Shown: positions 1 through 7,147 of the stretch, piece by piece
How the letters are laid out: each line of letters starts with the position of its first letter
Position numbering within the stretch: the stretch's first letter is position 1
Assembly: GCA_963849885.1 (NCBI GenBank)
Contig: CAWKIV010000017.1
Coordinates: forward strand, 1-64,000
Reading direction: 5' to 3'
Source of the DNA: CADCTP01 sp963849885
GTDB lineage: Bacteria; Actinomycetota; Actinomycetes; Mycobacteriales; CADCTP01
DNA: 64,000 nucleotides
The notes under the pieces: model-generated
The model's input: only the letters and a program-made list of their open reading frames with translations
Databases searched by the model: none
Told to the model about the DNA's origin: nothing
Made by a program: the position numbers and the translations under genes

Positions 1-327
1 CCGGACGACCCGCTGGTGCACGTCTGCGCGCTCACCTTCGCCAGCGACCTCACCCTGCTCGACTCGGTGCTCAGCACACACGGGGTCGCCTGGGCCGCGG
101 ACGTGAAGGGGGCGAGCCTGGACCACGCGATGTGGTTCCACCGGCCGTTCCGGGCCGACGAGTGGCTGCTGTACGAGTCGGACAGCCCGTCCGCGTCCGG
201 CGGCCGCGGCCTGGCCACCGGCCGCATCTGGAGCGCCGACGGCCGCCTCGTCACCTCCGTCGTCCAGGAAGGCCTCATCCGCGTCCTCACCCGCCAACCC
301 CCCACCCGCACGACGCACGCCCAGTGA
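1..327 (+). CDS. tesB: Acyl-CoA thioesterase II, C-terminal part (5' end outside window)
   Basis: This is the last 108 residues of a TesB-type acyl-CoA thioesterase, which hydrolyses acyl-CoA to free acid and CoA. The reading frame is open from base 1. The visible C-terminal hotdog matches the family, with SLDHAMWFHRPF (Asp41 of the fragment), SPSASGGRGLA and VVQEGLIR (Gln89). In TesB the catalytic triad is Asp, Thr/Ser and Gln, so all three positions appear to be present. The tail after VLTRQPP is low-complexity and ends at a TGA in a CAGTGA context that resembles the 20-bp repeats just downstream. The same 3' segment is duplicated at 707-994. The start lies outside the window. Family assignment is firm; substrate is unknown. 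Confidence 0.85.
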   Translation, partial: PDDPLVHVCALTFASDLTLLDSVLSTHGVAWAADVKGASLDHAMWFHRPFRADEWLLYESDSPSASGGRGLATGRIWSADGRLVTSVVQEGLIRVLTRQPPTRTTHAQ

Positions 328-380
328 CCCCCGCCCCCGGCGACGCCGCCCCCCGCCCCCCCGACTGTCGGCCCGGCTCG

Positions 381-510
381 CCGACTGAACCCCGCCCGCC
401 CAGTGACGGCCCCGCCCGCCGAGTGACGGCCCCGCCCGCCGAGTGACGGCCCCGCCCGCCGAGTGACGGCCCCGCCCGCCGAGTGACGGCCCCGCCCGCA
501 GAGTGACGGC
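381..510. repeat. Tandem 20-bp repeats, about six copies, GAGTGACGGC-type
   Basis: Units of 20 bp beginning CAGTGACGGC or GAGTGACGGC and followed by CCCGCCCGCC start at 401, 421, 441, 461 and 481. A degenerate copy lies at 381 and a half copy at 501. There are no spacers. The array fills most of the gene-free stretch between tesB and its duplicated tail. Each unit contains GAG-TGA, the same Glu/Gln-stop context that ends tesB and, on the other strand, the decarboxylase. Short inverted versions (CCGTCACTCGG) follow at 516-550, so transcripts could fold. This looks like a repeat-rich intergenic terminator region; function is not shown. Confidence 0.85.
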
Positions 511-550
511 TGAGGTGTCGTCACTCGGCCGGAACCTCCGTCACTCGGTG
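501..550. repeat. Direct repeat copy A (partner 1028-1077)
   Basis: The 50 bases here recur at 1028-1077 with two mismatches. Each copy carries one GAGTGACGGC on the left and two inverted TCACTCGG or TCACTGGG elements on the right, giving a potential hairpin. Together with the duplicated tesB tail, this shows that the whole block from the tesB 3' end through the repeats has been duplicated once, with a different number of 20-bp units in each copy. Confidence 0.85.
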
Positions 551-706
551 CGGGGGGCCGTCACTGGGCGGCGAGCTGGTCGGAGGGCGGGTGAGGAGGG
601 CGGGGGCGCGGTGCGCGAGCGCGGCGCGGACGGGCGACGGCCCGGACCGGCCGGACGGGGACGTCGGCGGCGGGCGAGTAGAGGACCTGCCAGCGGGCCC
701 GTGCAC

Positions 707-994
707 GACCTCACCCTGCTCGACTCGGTGCTCAGCACGCACGGGGTCGCCTGGGCCGCGGACGTGAAGGGGGCGAGCCTGGACCACGCGATGTGGTTCC
801 ACCGGCCGTTCCGGGCCGACGAGTGGCTGCTGTACGAGTCGGACAGCCCGTCCGCGTCCGGCGGCCGCGGCCTGGCCACCGGCCGCATCTGGAGCGCCGA
901 CGGCCGCCTCGTCACCTCCGTCGTCCAGGAAGGCCTCATCCGCGTCCTCACCCGCCCACCCCCACCCGCGACTAACGCCCCCGCCCCCGACTGA
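707..994 (+). pseudogene. Duplicated 3' fragment of tesB
   Basis: From 707 to about 957 the sequence is almost identical to 46-296, the tesB 3' end, at an offset of 661 bases with only one or two differences. The frame is preserved and runs to a TGA at 992-994. It encodes only the C-terminal hotdog strand-helix region, from DLTLLDSVLSTHG onward. The DNA before it (about 551-706) does not resemble the rest of TesB, so the fragment lacks the N-terminal hotdog and is unlikely to make an enzyme. It is best read as a recent partial duplication embedded in repeat DNA. Confidence 0.85.
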
Positions 995-1027
995 CGCCCC
1001 CGTCCCCCGAGTGACGGCCCCGCCCCC

Positions 1028-1180
1028 GAGTGACGGCTGCGGTGTCGTCACTCGGCCGGAACCTCCGTCACTGGGTGCTGGGTCCGTCGCGGCGTACGGG
1101 GCGTCACTGGCGCCGTACGGCGAGGGGCGTCACTCGGCGCCGGAGGGCGTCACTCGGCGGTGGGGGGCGTCACTCGGCGG
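1028..1180. repeat. Direct repeat copy B plus inverted 20-bp-period array
   Basis: Positions 1028-1077 repeat 501-550. Further right, GCGTCACTCGGCG occurs at 1128, 1148 and 1168, again with a 20-bp period and in the opposite orientation to the array at 381-510. The stop codon of the reverse-strand decarboxylase (1170-1172) lies inside the last unit. The two convergent genes are therefore separated by two inverted families of the same 20-bp motif. A role as bidirectional terminator is inference. Confidence 0.8.
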
Positions 1181-2597
1181 AGGGGGCGGCCGGGGAGGCG
1201 GGGGTGGGGGTGAGGCGGGTGAGGAGGGACCAGGCGGCTTCGACGTGGCGGCGGGTGGTGAGGGTGCCGCCGATGGCGAGGCGGAGGACGTACCGGCCGT
1301 CGACGCGGGTGTGGCTGAGGTAGGCCTCGCCGGAGGCGTTGACCGCGTCCAGCAGCGCCTCGTTGGGGCCGTCGTCGCCGACCAGCCGGAAGCAGACCAG
1401 CGACAGCGGGTGCGGCGCGACCACCTCGAAGCGCGGGTCGGCGCGCACCCAGGAGGCGAAGTCTGCCGCCAGGTCCACATGCGACCGGACGTGCGCGCGC
1501 AGCCCCTCGGCGCCGTACCAGCGCAGCACCGCCCACAGCTTGAGCGACCGGAACCGCCGGCCGAGCGGCACCTGCCAGTCCCGGTAGTCGATCACCGCGC
1601 CGGACTCGGTGGCCGAGTTGCGCAGGTACTCCGGCAGCACGGTCAGCGCGCCGACCAGCGCGGCCGGGTCGGCGACGTAGAAGGCGTCGCAGTCGAAGTT
1701 GGTCAGCAGCCACTTGTGCGGGTTCGTGCAGTACGAGTCGGCCAGCTCCAGCCCGTCGTTGAGCCAGCGCAGCTCCGGGCAGACCGCGGCCACCCCGGCG
1801 TACGCGGCGTCGACGTGCAGCCAGATCCCCTCCGCCCGGCAGAGCGAGCCCATCGCCCGGACCGGGTCGATCGCGGTGGTCGAGGTGCTGCCGACGGTGG
1901 CCACCGCGAGCAGCGGCCGCACCCCGGCGGCCCGGTCGGCCGCGACCGCCCGGCGCAGCGACTCGGCGGTGACCGACAGCGCGTCCGGGTCCACCTCGAG
2001 CACCCGCAGCGCGGCGTCGCCGAGGCCGGCGATCCGGCACGCCTTCTCCACCGAGGAGTGCGTCTCCGGGGAGACGTACACCGCGTACCGGGAGCGGACG
2101 CCGTCGGTGCGGACGGTGCCGCCGGAGTCCCGGTGCAGCGCGGCGAGCAGCGCGCACAGCGTGGCGCTGGACGCGGTGTCCTGGATGACCCCGTGCCCGC
2201 GGAAGGCGGCCGGCAGGTCGAGCAGCTCGGCCAGCCAGTCCAGCACCACGGTCTCCAGCTCGGTGGCCGCCGGCGAGGTGGCCCAGAGCATGCCCTGTAC
2301 GCCCAGGCCGGCCGACAGCAGGTCGCCGAGCACGGCCGGGCCGGACGCGTTGGCCGGGAAGTAGGCGAAGAACGACGGGTGCTGCCAGTGCGTGAGGCCG
2401 GGCAGGATCACCCGGTCCAGGTCGTCGAGCAGGGCCTCGACCGGCTCGCCGGTCTCCGGCGGGTGCGCCGGCAGCGCGGCCGCGACCTCGCCGGGGGACA
2501 CCCGGGACAGCACCGGCAGCGACTCGATCCGCTCCCAGTAGTCCGCGATCCGGTCGACCACGAGCCGGCCGTACCGGCGGAACTCCTCGGGCGTCAT
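1170..2597 (-). CDS. PLP-dependent (aromatic) amino-acid decarboxylase, group II
   Basis: This predicted cytoplasmic enzyme of about 475 residues decarboxylates an L-amino acid with pyridoxal phosphate. It belongs to the group II family (aromatic-amino-acid, DOPA, tyrosine or glutamate decarboxylases). Diagnostic motifs are the MTPEEFRRYG start, HWQHPSFFAYFPAN near the N-terminus, VDAAYAG with the PLP-binding Asp, and NPHKWLLTNFDCD with the Schiff-base Lys. The length is normal for the family. ATG at 2597 was chosen because family members begin with this sequence; GTG at 2615 would add six residues. The extreme C-terminus runs into the 20-bp repeat array. The lipoprotein gene lies 37 bp upstream on the same strand, so co-transcription is possible. 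The exact substrate cannot be told; aromatic is most likely. Confidence 0.88.
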   Translation of the reverse strand: MTPEEFRRYGRLVVDRIADYWERIESLPVLSRVSPGEVAAALPAHPPETGEPVEALLDDLDRVILPGLTHWQHPSFFAYFPANASGPAVLGDLLSAGLGVQGMLWATSPAATELETVVLDWLAELLDLPAAFRGHGVIQDTASSATLCALLAALHRDSGGTVRTDGVRSRYAVYVSPETHSSVEKACRIAGLGDAALRVLEVDPDALSVTAESLRRAVAADRAAGVRPLLAVATVGSTSTTAIDPVRAMGSLCRAEGIWLHVDAAYAGVAAVCPELRWLNDGLELADSYCTNPHKWLLTNFDCDAFYVADPAALVGALTVLPEYLRNSATESGAVIDYRDWQVPLGRRFRSLKLWAVLRWYGAEGLRAHVRSHVDLAADFASWVRADPRFEVVAPHPLSLVCFRLVGDDGPNEALLDAVNASGEAYLSHTRVDGRYVLRLAIGGTLTTRRHVEAAWSLLTRLTPTPASPAAPSAE

Positions 2598-2634
2598 GTG
2601 CGGCGGCGTGTCCACGCCCGCACGGTAACCGGGG

Positions 2635-3899
2635 TCAGCGGCGGGGGCGGCCCAGGTACGCCCGCGGGCCGGCCGGCGTCTGCACCACCAGCACCAGCCG
2701 GTCCGGACCGGGCCCGAGCACCACCGCGCCCGCCGACCCCGCCGCCCCGCCGCCCCGCCCGGGCCGCTCGGGCCGGCCGGGCCGGGCACCGCCTCGGGTG
2801 TCCACGTCCGGCCGTCCCGGCTCACCCACAGCCGTACCCCGCCGGTGGTGGCCGCGCCGGCGACCGCGCCGCCGCCGGGTGCCGGCGCGACGTCCGCGGC
2901 CGGCCGGGCGGCGGCCGGCAGCGTCGCGCCGGGCAGCTCGCCGCCGGCCGCCCAGACCGCCCCGTCCGTGGACACCGCGGAGCGCAGCCGGAAGCCGTCG
3001 CCGGACAGCACCGAGCCGACCGCCACGAAGCCGGAGCCGACCGCGGCGTCGGTGAGCAGCCGCTGGTCGCCGTCGCCGGCCAGCCCGGAGCCGGCCAGGT
3101 CGGCCCGCCGCCACTGCCGGGCGCCGACCGGCGCGGACCAGGCCGCGCCGTCGAAGCCCTTCCCGCCGACGACCTGGAGGGCGGTGCCGACGATCACCGT
3201 GCCGGCCCGGCCGGCGGCCAGGTCCCGGGGCAGCAGCTGCTCGACCGCGGTGCTGGACTGCGCCCGGCCCGGCGGCAGCCGCGCCCAGTCGGCGCCGTCG
3301 GTGGACCGCCAGACCTGCGCGGCGACGGACTTGTCCGGCCCGACGTACGCGCCGGTGGCGAGGAAGGCCTCCGGCGTCGCGACCAGCGCGTCCACGCTGA
3401 TGCCGCCCTCGCCGCCGAAGACCTCGCGGAGCAGCTCGACCTCGCGCAGCGGCGCGCCGCCGGTCGACCGCCACAGCGTCGGTCGGATGTTGCCGTGCAC
3501 CTGGCTGTACGACCGGCCCTGGGCGACCACCAGCCGGCCGCGGCGGGCGACCGCGGAGAAGCCGGTCCGCTCGCCGTCCGGGGTCACCGCGACGACCGTG
3601 GCCTTGCGCCAGGCGCAGCCGTCCGGGGACGTCCACACCGCCGGGCGCACCGGGGTCGAGCCGCCGCCCTCCTGGCCGACCGCGGTCCACGGCGCGCCGT
3701 CCCCGCCGGCGGCGACCGCCCGCACCAGCGCGCCCGGCGCGGCCGGGAGCCGGCAGTCGGTCCACTCGATCGTCCGGCCGGGGGCCGCCGCGGCGGCGCT
3801 CGGTGAGCCGGGCCCGGCCGCCTCGCCGCCACCCGTGCAGCCGGCCGCGGCCACCCCCGCGACCAGCAGGACGACCCACCGCCGCCGTACCGAGGTCAC
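2635..3899 (-). CDS. Secreted lipoprotein with Asp-box (BNR-like) repeats; apparent frameshift
   Basis: The protein starts at GTG 3899 with a lipoprotein signal (VLLVAGVAAAGC, lipobox Cys about residue 21). At least five Asp-box-like repeats follow (VWTSPDGCAW, LWRSTGG, VWRSTDGADW, AVSTDGAVW, LWVSRDGRTW), as in sialidase-type beta-propellers. In its starting frame the reading would run straight into the decarboxylase. A sensible C-terminus (GAVVLGPGPDRLVLVV, TPAGPRAYLGRPRR, stop at 2635) lies in another frame. One indel in the GC tract at about 2730-2770 is therefore inferred. An extracytoplasmic sugar-binding or scaffold role is likely; no catalytic sialidase residues were identified. Function is unknown. 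Confidence 0.7.
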
Positions 3900-3930
3900 C
3901 GTTGCACCGTACCCGGCGGGCCCGGGCAGC

Positions 3931-5049
3931 TCAGTCCGGCCGCGCGGACACGGCCAGGTGCAGCAGCCACAGGTCGTGGTGCCGGCGGGTGGACAGCCCG
4001 GTCAGCTCCTCGATGTGCCGCAGCCGGCGGTCCAGCGTGTTGGGGTGCACGTGCAGCGTCGCCGCGGCCTGCTGCCGGTCCAGGCCGCCGCCCTGCAGCC
4101 AGCGGCGCAGCGTGTCGGCCAGCACGGGGGAGTCGGCGAGCGGCGCGGCCAGCGACCGCAGCCGGTCCGCCGCGACCGGGTCGGCGGCCACCAGGTGCTC
4201 GGCGATCACCGCCAGCAGGTCGTAGCGGCCGGCCGGGTAGCGGTGCCGGTGCAGCAGCCGCCAGACCCGCACCGCCTCCCGGTAGGCCAGGTCGAGCTCG
4301 CCGACCACGCCGGCCGCGACGGCCACCCGGACCGGTCCGGTCAGCTGGTCCAGCACCGGCACGGCCACCCGGGCGGGCAGCGCGGGCGGCTGCCCCGGCA
4401 GCGGCTGCAGCAGCACCACGTACCGCGACCGCGGCAGCACCAGCGCGGAGGTCTCGAGGAGCTCGGCGGCGATCCGGCCCAGCGCGGCGTCCGGTCCCGG
4501 CCCGGCCGGCCCGTCCGGACCGGGCGACCCGACCAGGCAGACCAGGTACGCGGTGCCGGCCGGCGCGCCGAGCGGCGCGCCGCGCAGCAGCGCCCGGACG
4601 GTCTCCCGGCGCAGCTGCTGGCCGTGCCCGGACCGGCGGTGCCAGTCCAGGAACGCGGTCATCTCGACCTGCTCGATCACCGGCCCCAGCTGGGCCGCCC
4701 AGGACACCAGGGCCATCAGCGCGACCCGGTCGGCCCGGTCCACGTCGGCCAGCGCGGCGCGCAGCGCGGCGGCGTGGCCGCTGACCACGACCTGCCGGAG
4801 GACCTGGGCGGACAGGCCGTCCGCGGCGTGGTCCCGGGCGGACTCGGCGAACTCGGCCAGGCTGTCCGCGCCGACCAGCTGCTCGGCGACCGCGCTGGCC
4901 AGGGTCAGCTCGGCGCCGGTCCGGACCAGGGCGGGCAGCCGCCGCCCGTGGCGGCCGCCGGCGCGGAAGTCGGGGCCCAGCGTCGCGGCCAGTTCGGCGT
5001 CGACTCCGGTCAGTATCCGGGGGAGGAGGGTGTGCAGCACTGCTCTCAT
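3931..5049 (-). CDS. PucR/CdaR-family transcriptional regulator
   Basis: This is a regulator of about 372 residues. The C-terminal 60 residues form a PucR-type helix-turn-helix (LDRQQAAATLHVHPNTLDRRLRHIEE, written here as two pieces: QQAAATLHVHPNTLDRRLRH and IEELTGLS). A GGDEF-like/CdaR central region and an alpha-helical N-terminus precede it. The family usually controls catabolic or secondary-metabolism genes in response to small molecules. ATG at 5049 (MRAVLHTLLPRIL) was preferred over upstream possibilities, which would add a low-complexity Pro/Arg tail. It is divergent from the cluster regulators at 5361 across a 311-bp region with an inverted repeat, so it may regulate the cluster, the lipoprotein/decarboxylase pair or itself. 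The regulatory target is inference. Confidence 0.8.
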   Translation of the reverse strand: MRAVLHTLLPRILTGVDAELAATLGPDFRAGGRHGRRLPALVRTGAELTLASAVAEQLVGADSLAEFAESARDHAADGLSAQVLRQVVVSGHAAALRAALADVDRADRVALMALVSWAAQLGPVIEQVEMTAFLDWHRRSGHGQQLRRETVRALLRGAPLGAPAGTAYLVCLVGSPGPDGPAGPGPDAALGRIAAELLETSALVLPRSRYVVLLQPLPGQPPALPARVAVPVLDQLTGPVRVAVAAGVVGELDLAYREAVRVWRLLHRHRYPAGRYDLLAVIAEHLVAADPVAADRLRSLAAPLADSPVLADTLRRWLQGGGLDRQQAAATLHVHPNTLDRRLRHIEELTGLSTRRHHDLWLLHLAVSARPD

Positions 5050-5360
5050 CCGTCGAGCAGTCGCCACCTGGCTCCAGACCCGCGCGGGCCATGTCCCCGG
5101 CGGGGCCCGAGGACCGGGTGCCATCGTGGCACCGGGGCCCGGGGTGGTCCAGGAAACACCCCGCAGCCGTGGTGACCCGGGCACCAGCCCGGAGATCGAG
5201 TGGTGACAACGGCACCGTGACTAGCCCAGGTCGAGGTAACTAGCCTCGGTTATGTAGATAAGAGCTGAATGCGCGTATGCCGGCCAAGACGGAGCCGGTC
5301 GCGTTGTTCTCCGCCGGCTGGCCTTGTTCCCCCGCCCCCGGACGATTTGGGAGGACGACC
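5050..5360. promoter_or_regulatory. Divergent intergenic region with inverted repeat GGTGCCA-TCG-TGGCACC
   Basis: This 311-bp stretch separates the reverse PucR-type gene from the forward cluster regulators. It holds a perfect 7-bp inverted repeat with a 3-bp spacer at 5117-5133, a good operator candidate. About 100 bp to the right, at 5235-5254, is an unusually AT-rich island for this genome (GGTAAC, then eight bases, then GTTATG). It probably holds the promoter of the 5361 gene. No open reading frame with sensible protein features was seen here. Confidence 0.5.
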
Positions 5361-6092
5361 GTGACGAATCCCCGCGATGGGCTCGAGCAGTCGTTGCTGC
5401 GGGCGAACGAGCTGATCGAGGCGGCGATCGAGGAGCACCGCCGGCGGTCCGCGCCCCGCCCCGACGAGGTCGTGCACAGCCTGGCCGATCCGCTGCCGAC
5501 CGCGCGCGAGCTGGCCGCGCGGGCGCTGCGGTCGATCGCGCTGGCGGTCTCGGACGCCGCCGACGCCGCCGCGCTGGGTCCGGCGGGTCCGGGGAGCGAC
5601 GCCGGGACCGCGGCCGTCCGGATCCTGTGCCCGCCGCCGCTGGCCGCCGGCGTCGTCCGGGACGTCGTCCGGCACCGTCCCGGCAGCGAGCTGCGGGTGT
5701 CCCGCGGGCCGGTCCGGGGCGCCCTGCTGGTCGACGGCGAGGTCGCGCTGGTACGCCGCGCGCCCGGCACCGCCGACCCGGCCGCGTCGCTGATCCGGTC
5801 CGCGGTGCTGGTGACCGCGCTGGAGGCGCTCTTCGTCGGCGCCTGGGCGCACGCGGCCGCGGTCGCCCGGCCGGCCCGCCCCGCCGGCGGCGTCCCCCCG
5901 GACCTCGCTCGCCGCATCCTCGGGCAGCTCTGTGCCGGCACCACCGACATCCAGGCGGCCCGCCGGCTCGGCATCTCGCTGCGGACGTACCGCCGGCGGG
6001 TGGCGTCGCTGATGGAGGACCTCGGCGCGGAGTCCCGGTTCCAGGCCGGCGCGCTCGCGGTCGAGGCCGGGCTGCTGCCGGCCTCGGCATGA
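5361..6092 (+). CDS. LuxR-like HTH regulator 1 of the cluster
   Basis: This 243-residue protein has a C-terminal LuxR-type helix-turn-helix (about residues 183-235; recognition helix around SLRTYRRRVASLM). The N-terminal half has no recognised sensor domain and resembles the TrmB-like or phospholipase-D-fold region found in some actinobacterial LuxR-type regulators. GTG 5361 is preceded by GGGAGGACGACC, a convincing ribosome-binding site. An earlier ATG at 5277 would add 28 unstructured residues. Its stop overlaps the ATG of the next gene (ATGA), so the two paralogues are translationally coupled. It probably activates the biosynthetic operons. No receiver domain is present, so control by phosphorylation is unlikely. 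Confidence 0.75.
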   Translation: MTNPRDGLEQSLLRANELIEAAIEEHRRRSAPRPDEVVHSLADPLPTARELAARALRSIALAVSDAADAAALGPAGPGSDAGTAAVRILCPPPLAAGVVRDVVRHRPGSELRVSRGPVRGALLVDGEVALVRRAPGTADPAASLIRSAVLVTALEALFVGAWAHAAAVARPARPAGGVPPDLARRILGQLCAGTTDIQAARRLGISLRTYRRRVASLMEDLGAESRFQAGALAVEAGLLPASA

Positions 6093-6895
6093 CCCGCCCC
6101 GCCCCGCCCGCCGCCCCCGACCCGGCCGCCGGTGAGCCGGCGGGCGAGGAGGTGGGCAGCGGCGGCGACGATCTGGAGCGGGCGCTGCTGGAGCTGCGGG
6201 CGCTCGGCCGGTCGACCGTGGCCCGGTACCGCGGCCGCTGCGGGCGGGCCCCGGCGCCGGTGCAGGAGCTGGCCGGCGGCCCGGAGGCGGTGCCGGCCGC
6301 CGCGACCCGGCTGGTCCGCCAAGCCTTGTCCACTGTGGACCTCATCCTGGCCGCGGACGGCGGGCCCGGGCTGGCCGCCGGGGCCGACGGCCTGCTGACC
6401 GCGGCCGGCGCGGCCGTCCGGGTGCGGGTGCTGTGCAGCCCCCGGACGATCGCCGCCGTGCTGCGGGCCCGCGCCGAGGCGCCGGCGGTGGTCGACCTCC
6501 GGGTGGGCCCGGTCCGCGCCCTGGACGCCGTCGTCGCCGACGGCCGCGTCGCGCTGACCCGGTCGGACGCCGCCGGCGGCGGGCCGGCCATCATCGTCCG
6601 GTCCGAGCCGGTGGTGCGGGCCGTCGCCGACCTGTTCGACGGCGTCTGGCGCGGCGCGCCACCGGCCCCGGACCCGGTCGACCTCGGCGGCCCGGACCGG
6701 GCCGCCTTCGCCGCGCAGGTGCTGCGGATGCTCTACACCGGCTACACCGACGAGGCGGCGGCGCAGGAACTGGCCGTCTCGGTCCGCACCTACCGCCGCT
6801 ACGTCGCCGAGATCGTCGCCGCGGTGGGGGCGCGCTCGCGCTTCCAGGCCGGCATGCGCGCCGCCGCCGCCGGGCTGCTGCCGCCGCCGCAGTGA
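6089..6895 (+). CDS. LuxR-like HTH regulator 2 of the cluster (paralogue of 5361 gene)
   Basis: This 268-residue protein matches the gene before it in architecture. A helical N-terminus is followed by a central region with RVRVLCSPRTIAAVLRARAE, parallel to VRILCPPPLAAGVVRDVV in the neighbour. The C-terminal HTH reads SVRTYRRYVAEIV and ends in SRFQAGMRAAAAGLLP. ATG 6089 overlaps the upstream TGA. Tandem, coupled and diverged paralogues suggest a heterodimer or two members of one regulatory circuit. The likely target is the element shared by the ccr promoter and the second operon (6957-7007 and 21769-21820). That link is inference. Confidence 0.73.
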   Translation: MTRPAPPAAPDPAAGEPAGEEVGSGGDDLERALLELRALGRSTVARYRGRCGRAPAPVQELAGGPEAVPAAATRLVRQALSTVDLILAADGGPGLAAGADGLLTAAGAAVRVRVLCSPRTIAAVLRARAEAPAVVDLRVGPVRALDAVVADGRVALTRSDAAGGGPAIIVRSEPVVRAVADLFDGVWRGAPPAPDPVDLGGPDRAAFAAQVLRMLYTGYTDEAAAQELAVSVRTYRRYVAEIVAAVGARSRFQAGMRAAAAGLLPPPQ

Positions 6896-6956
6896 GCCGA
6901 CCGCTGCCGCCGCAGTGAGCCGGCCGCCGCCGCGGGGAGCCGCCGCCGGCCGGGCT

Positions 6957-7007
6957 TGGCAGGATGTGGCCGCGGGCCTGTCGCGCCGATCCGGGCCCTC
7001 CTAACGT
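6957..7007 (+). promoter_or_regulatory. Candidate promoter/operator of the ccr-PKS operon
   Basis: TGGCAGGATGTGGCCG at 6957-6972 is followed by CGGGCCC at 6992-6998 and TAACGT at 7002-7007, which fits an actinobacterial -10 hexamer. The same three elements occur with the same spacing, within one base, upstream of the second biosynthetic operon at 21769-21820. The gap between 6896 and 7147 holds no gene. It lies 141 bp before the ccr start. The pattern is seen directly; promoter function is inferred. Confidence 0.5.
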
Positions 7008-7147
7008 CGGGGCAGGCGCCTGGTTCCCGCCTGAGGACGGCGGGAGCCAACCATCCGAGCTCCGCCCTGCTCCCCGCCCGCCACCTCCGGCGGGTCCGGG
7101 GAGGCCGGCCCGCCTGCCCGGGCCGGCTCGTGCCCTGGGAGACGCCG

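Noticed and set aside
381..510. CRISPR array
   Set aside because: Units are contiguous 20-bp tandem repeats without spacers and there are no cas genes.
503..994. A separate 163-aa gene
   Set aside because: Only the last 95 codons resemble a protein (TesB tail), duplicated from the neighbouring gene; the rest is repeat DNA.
1170..3899. One long reverse reading frame that would fuse the lipoprotein to the decarboxylase
   Set aside because: The lipoprotein part loses its repeat pattern and becomes Arg/Trp-rich near 2750, while a sensible C-terminus exists in another frame. The decarboxylase has its own family-typical start. A frameshift explains it better than a fusion.
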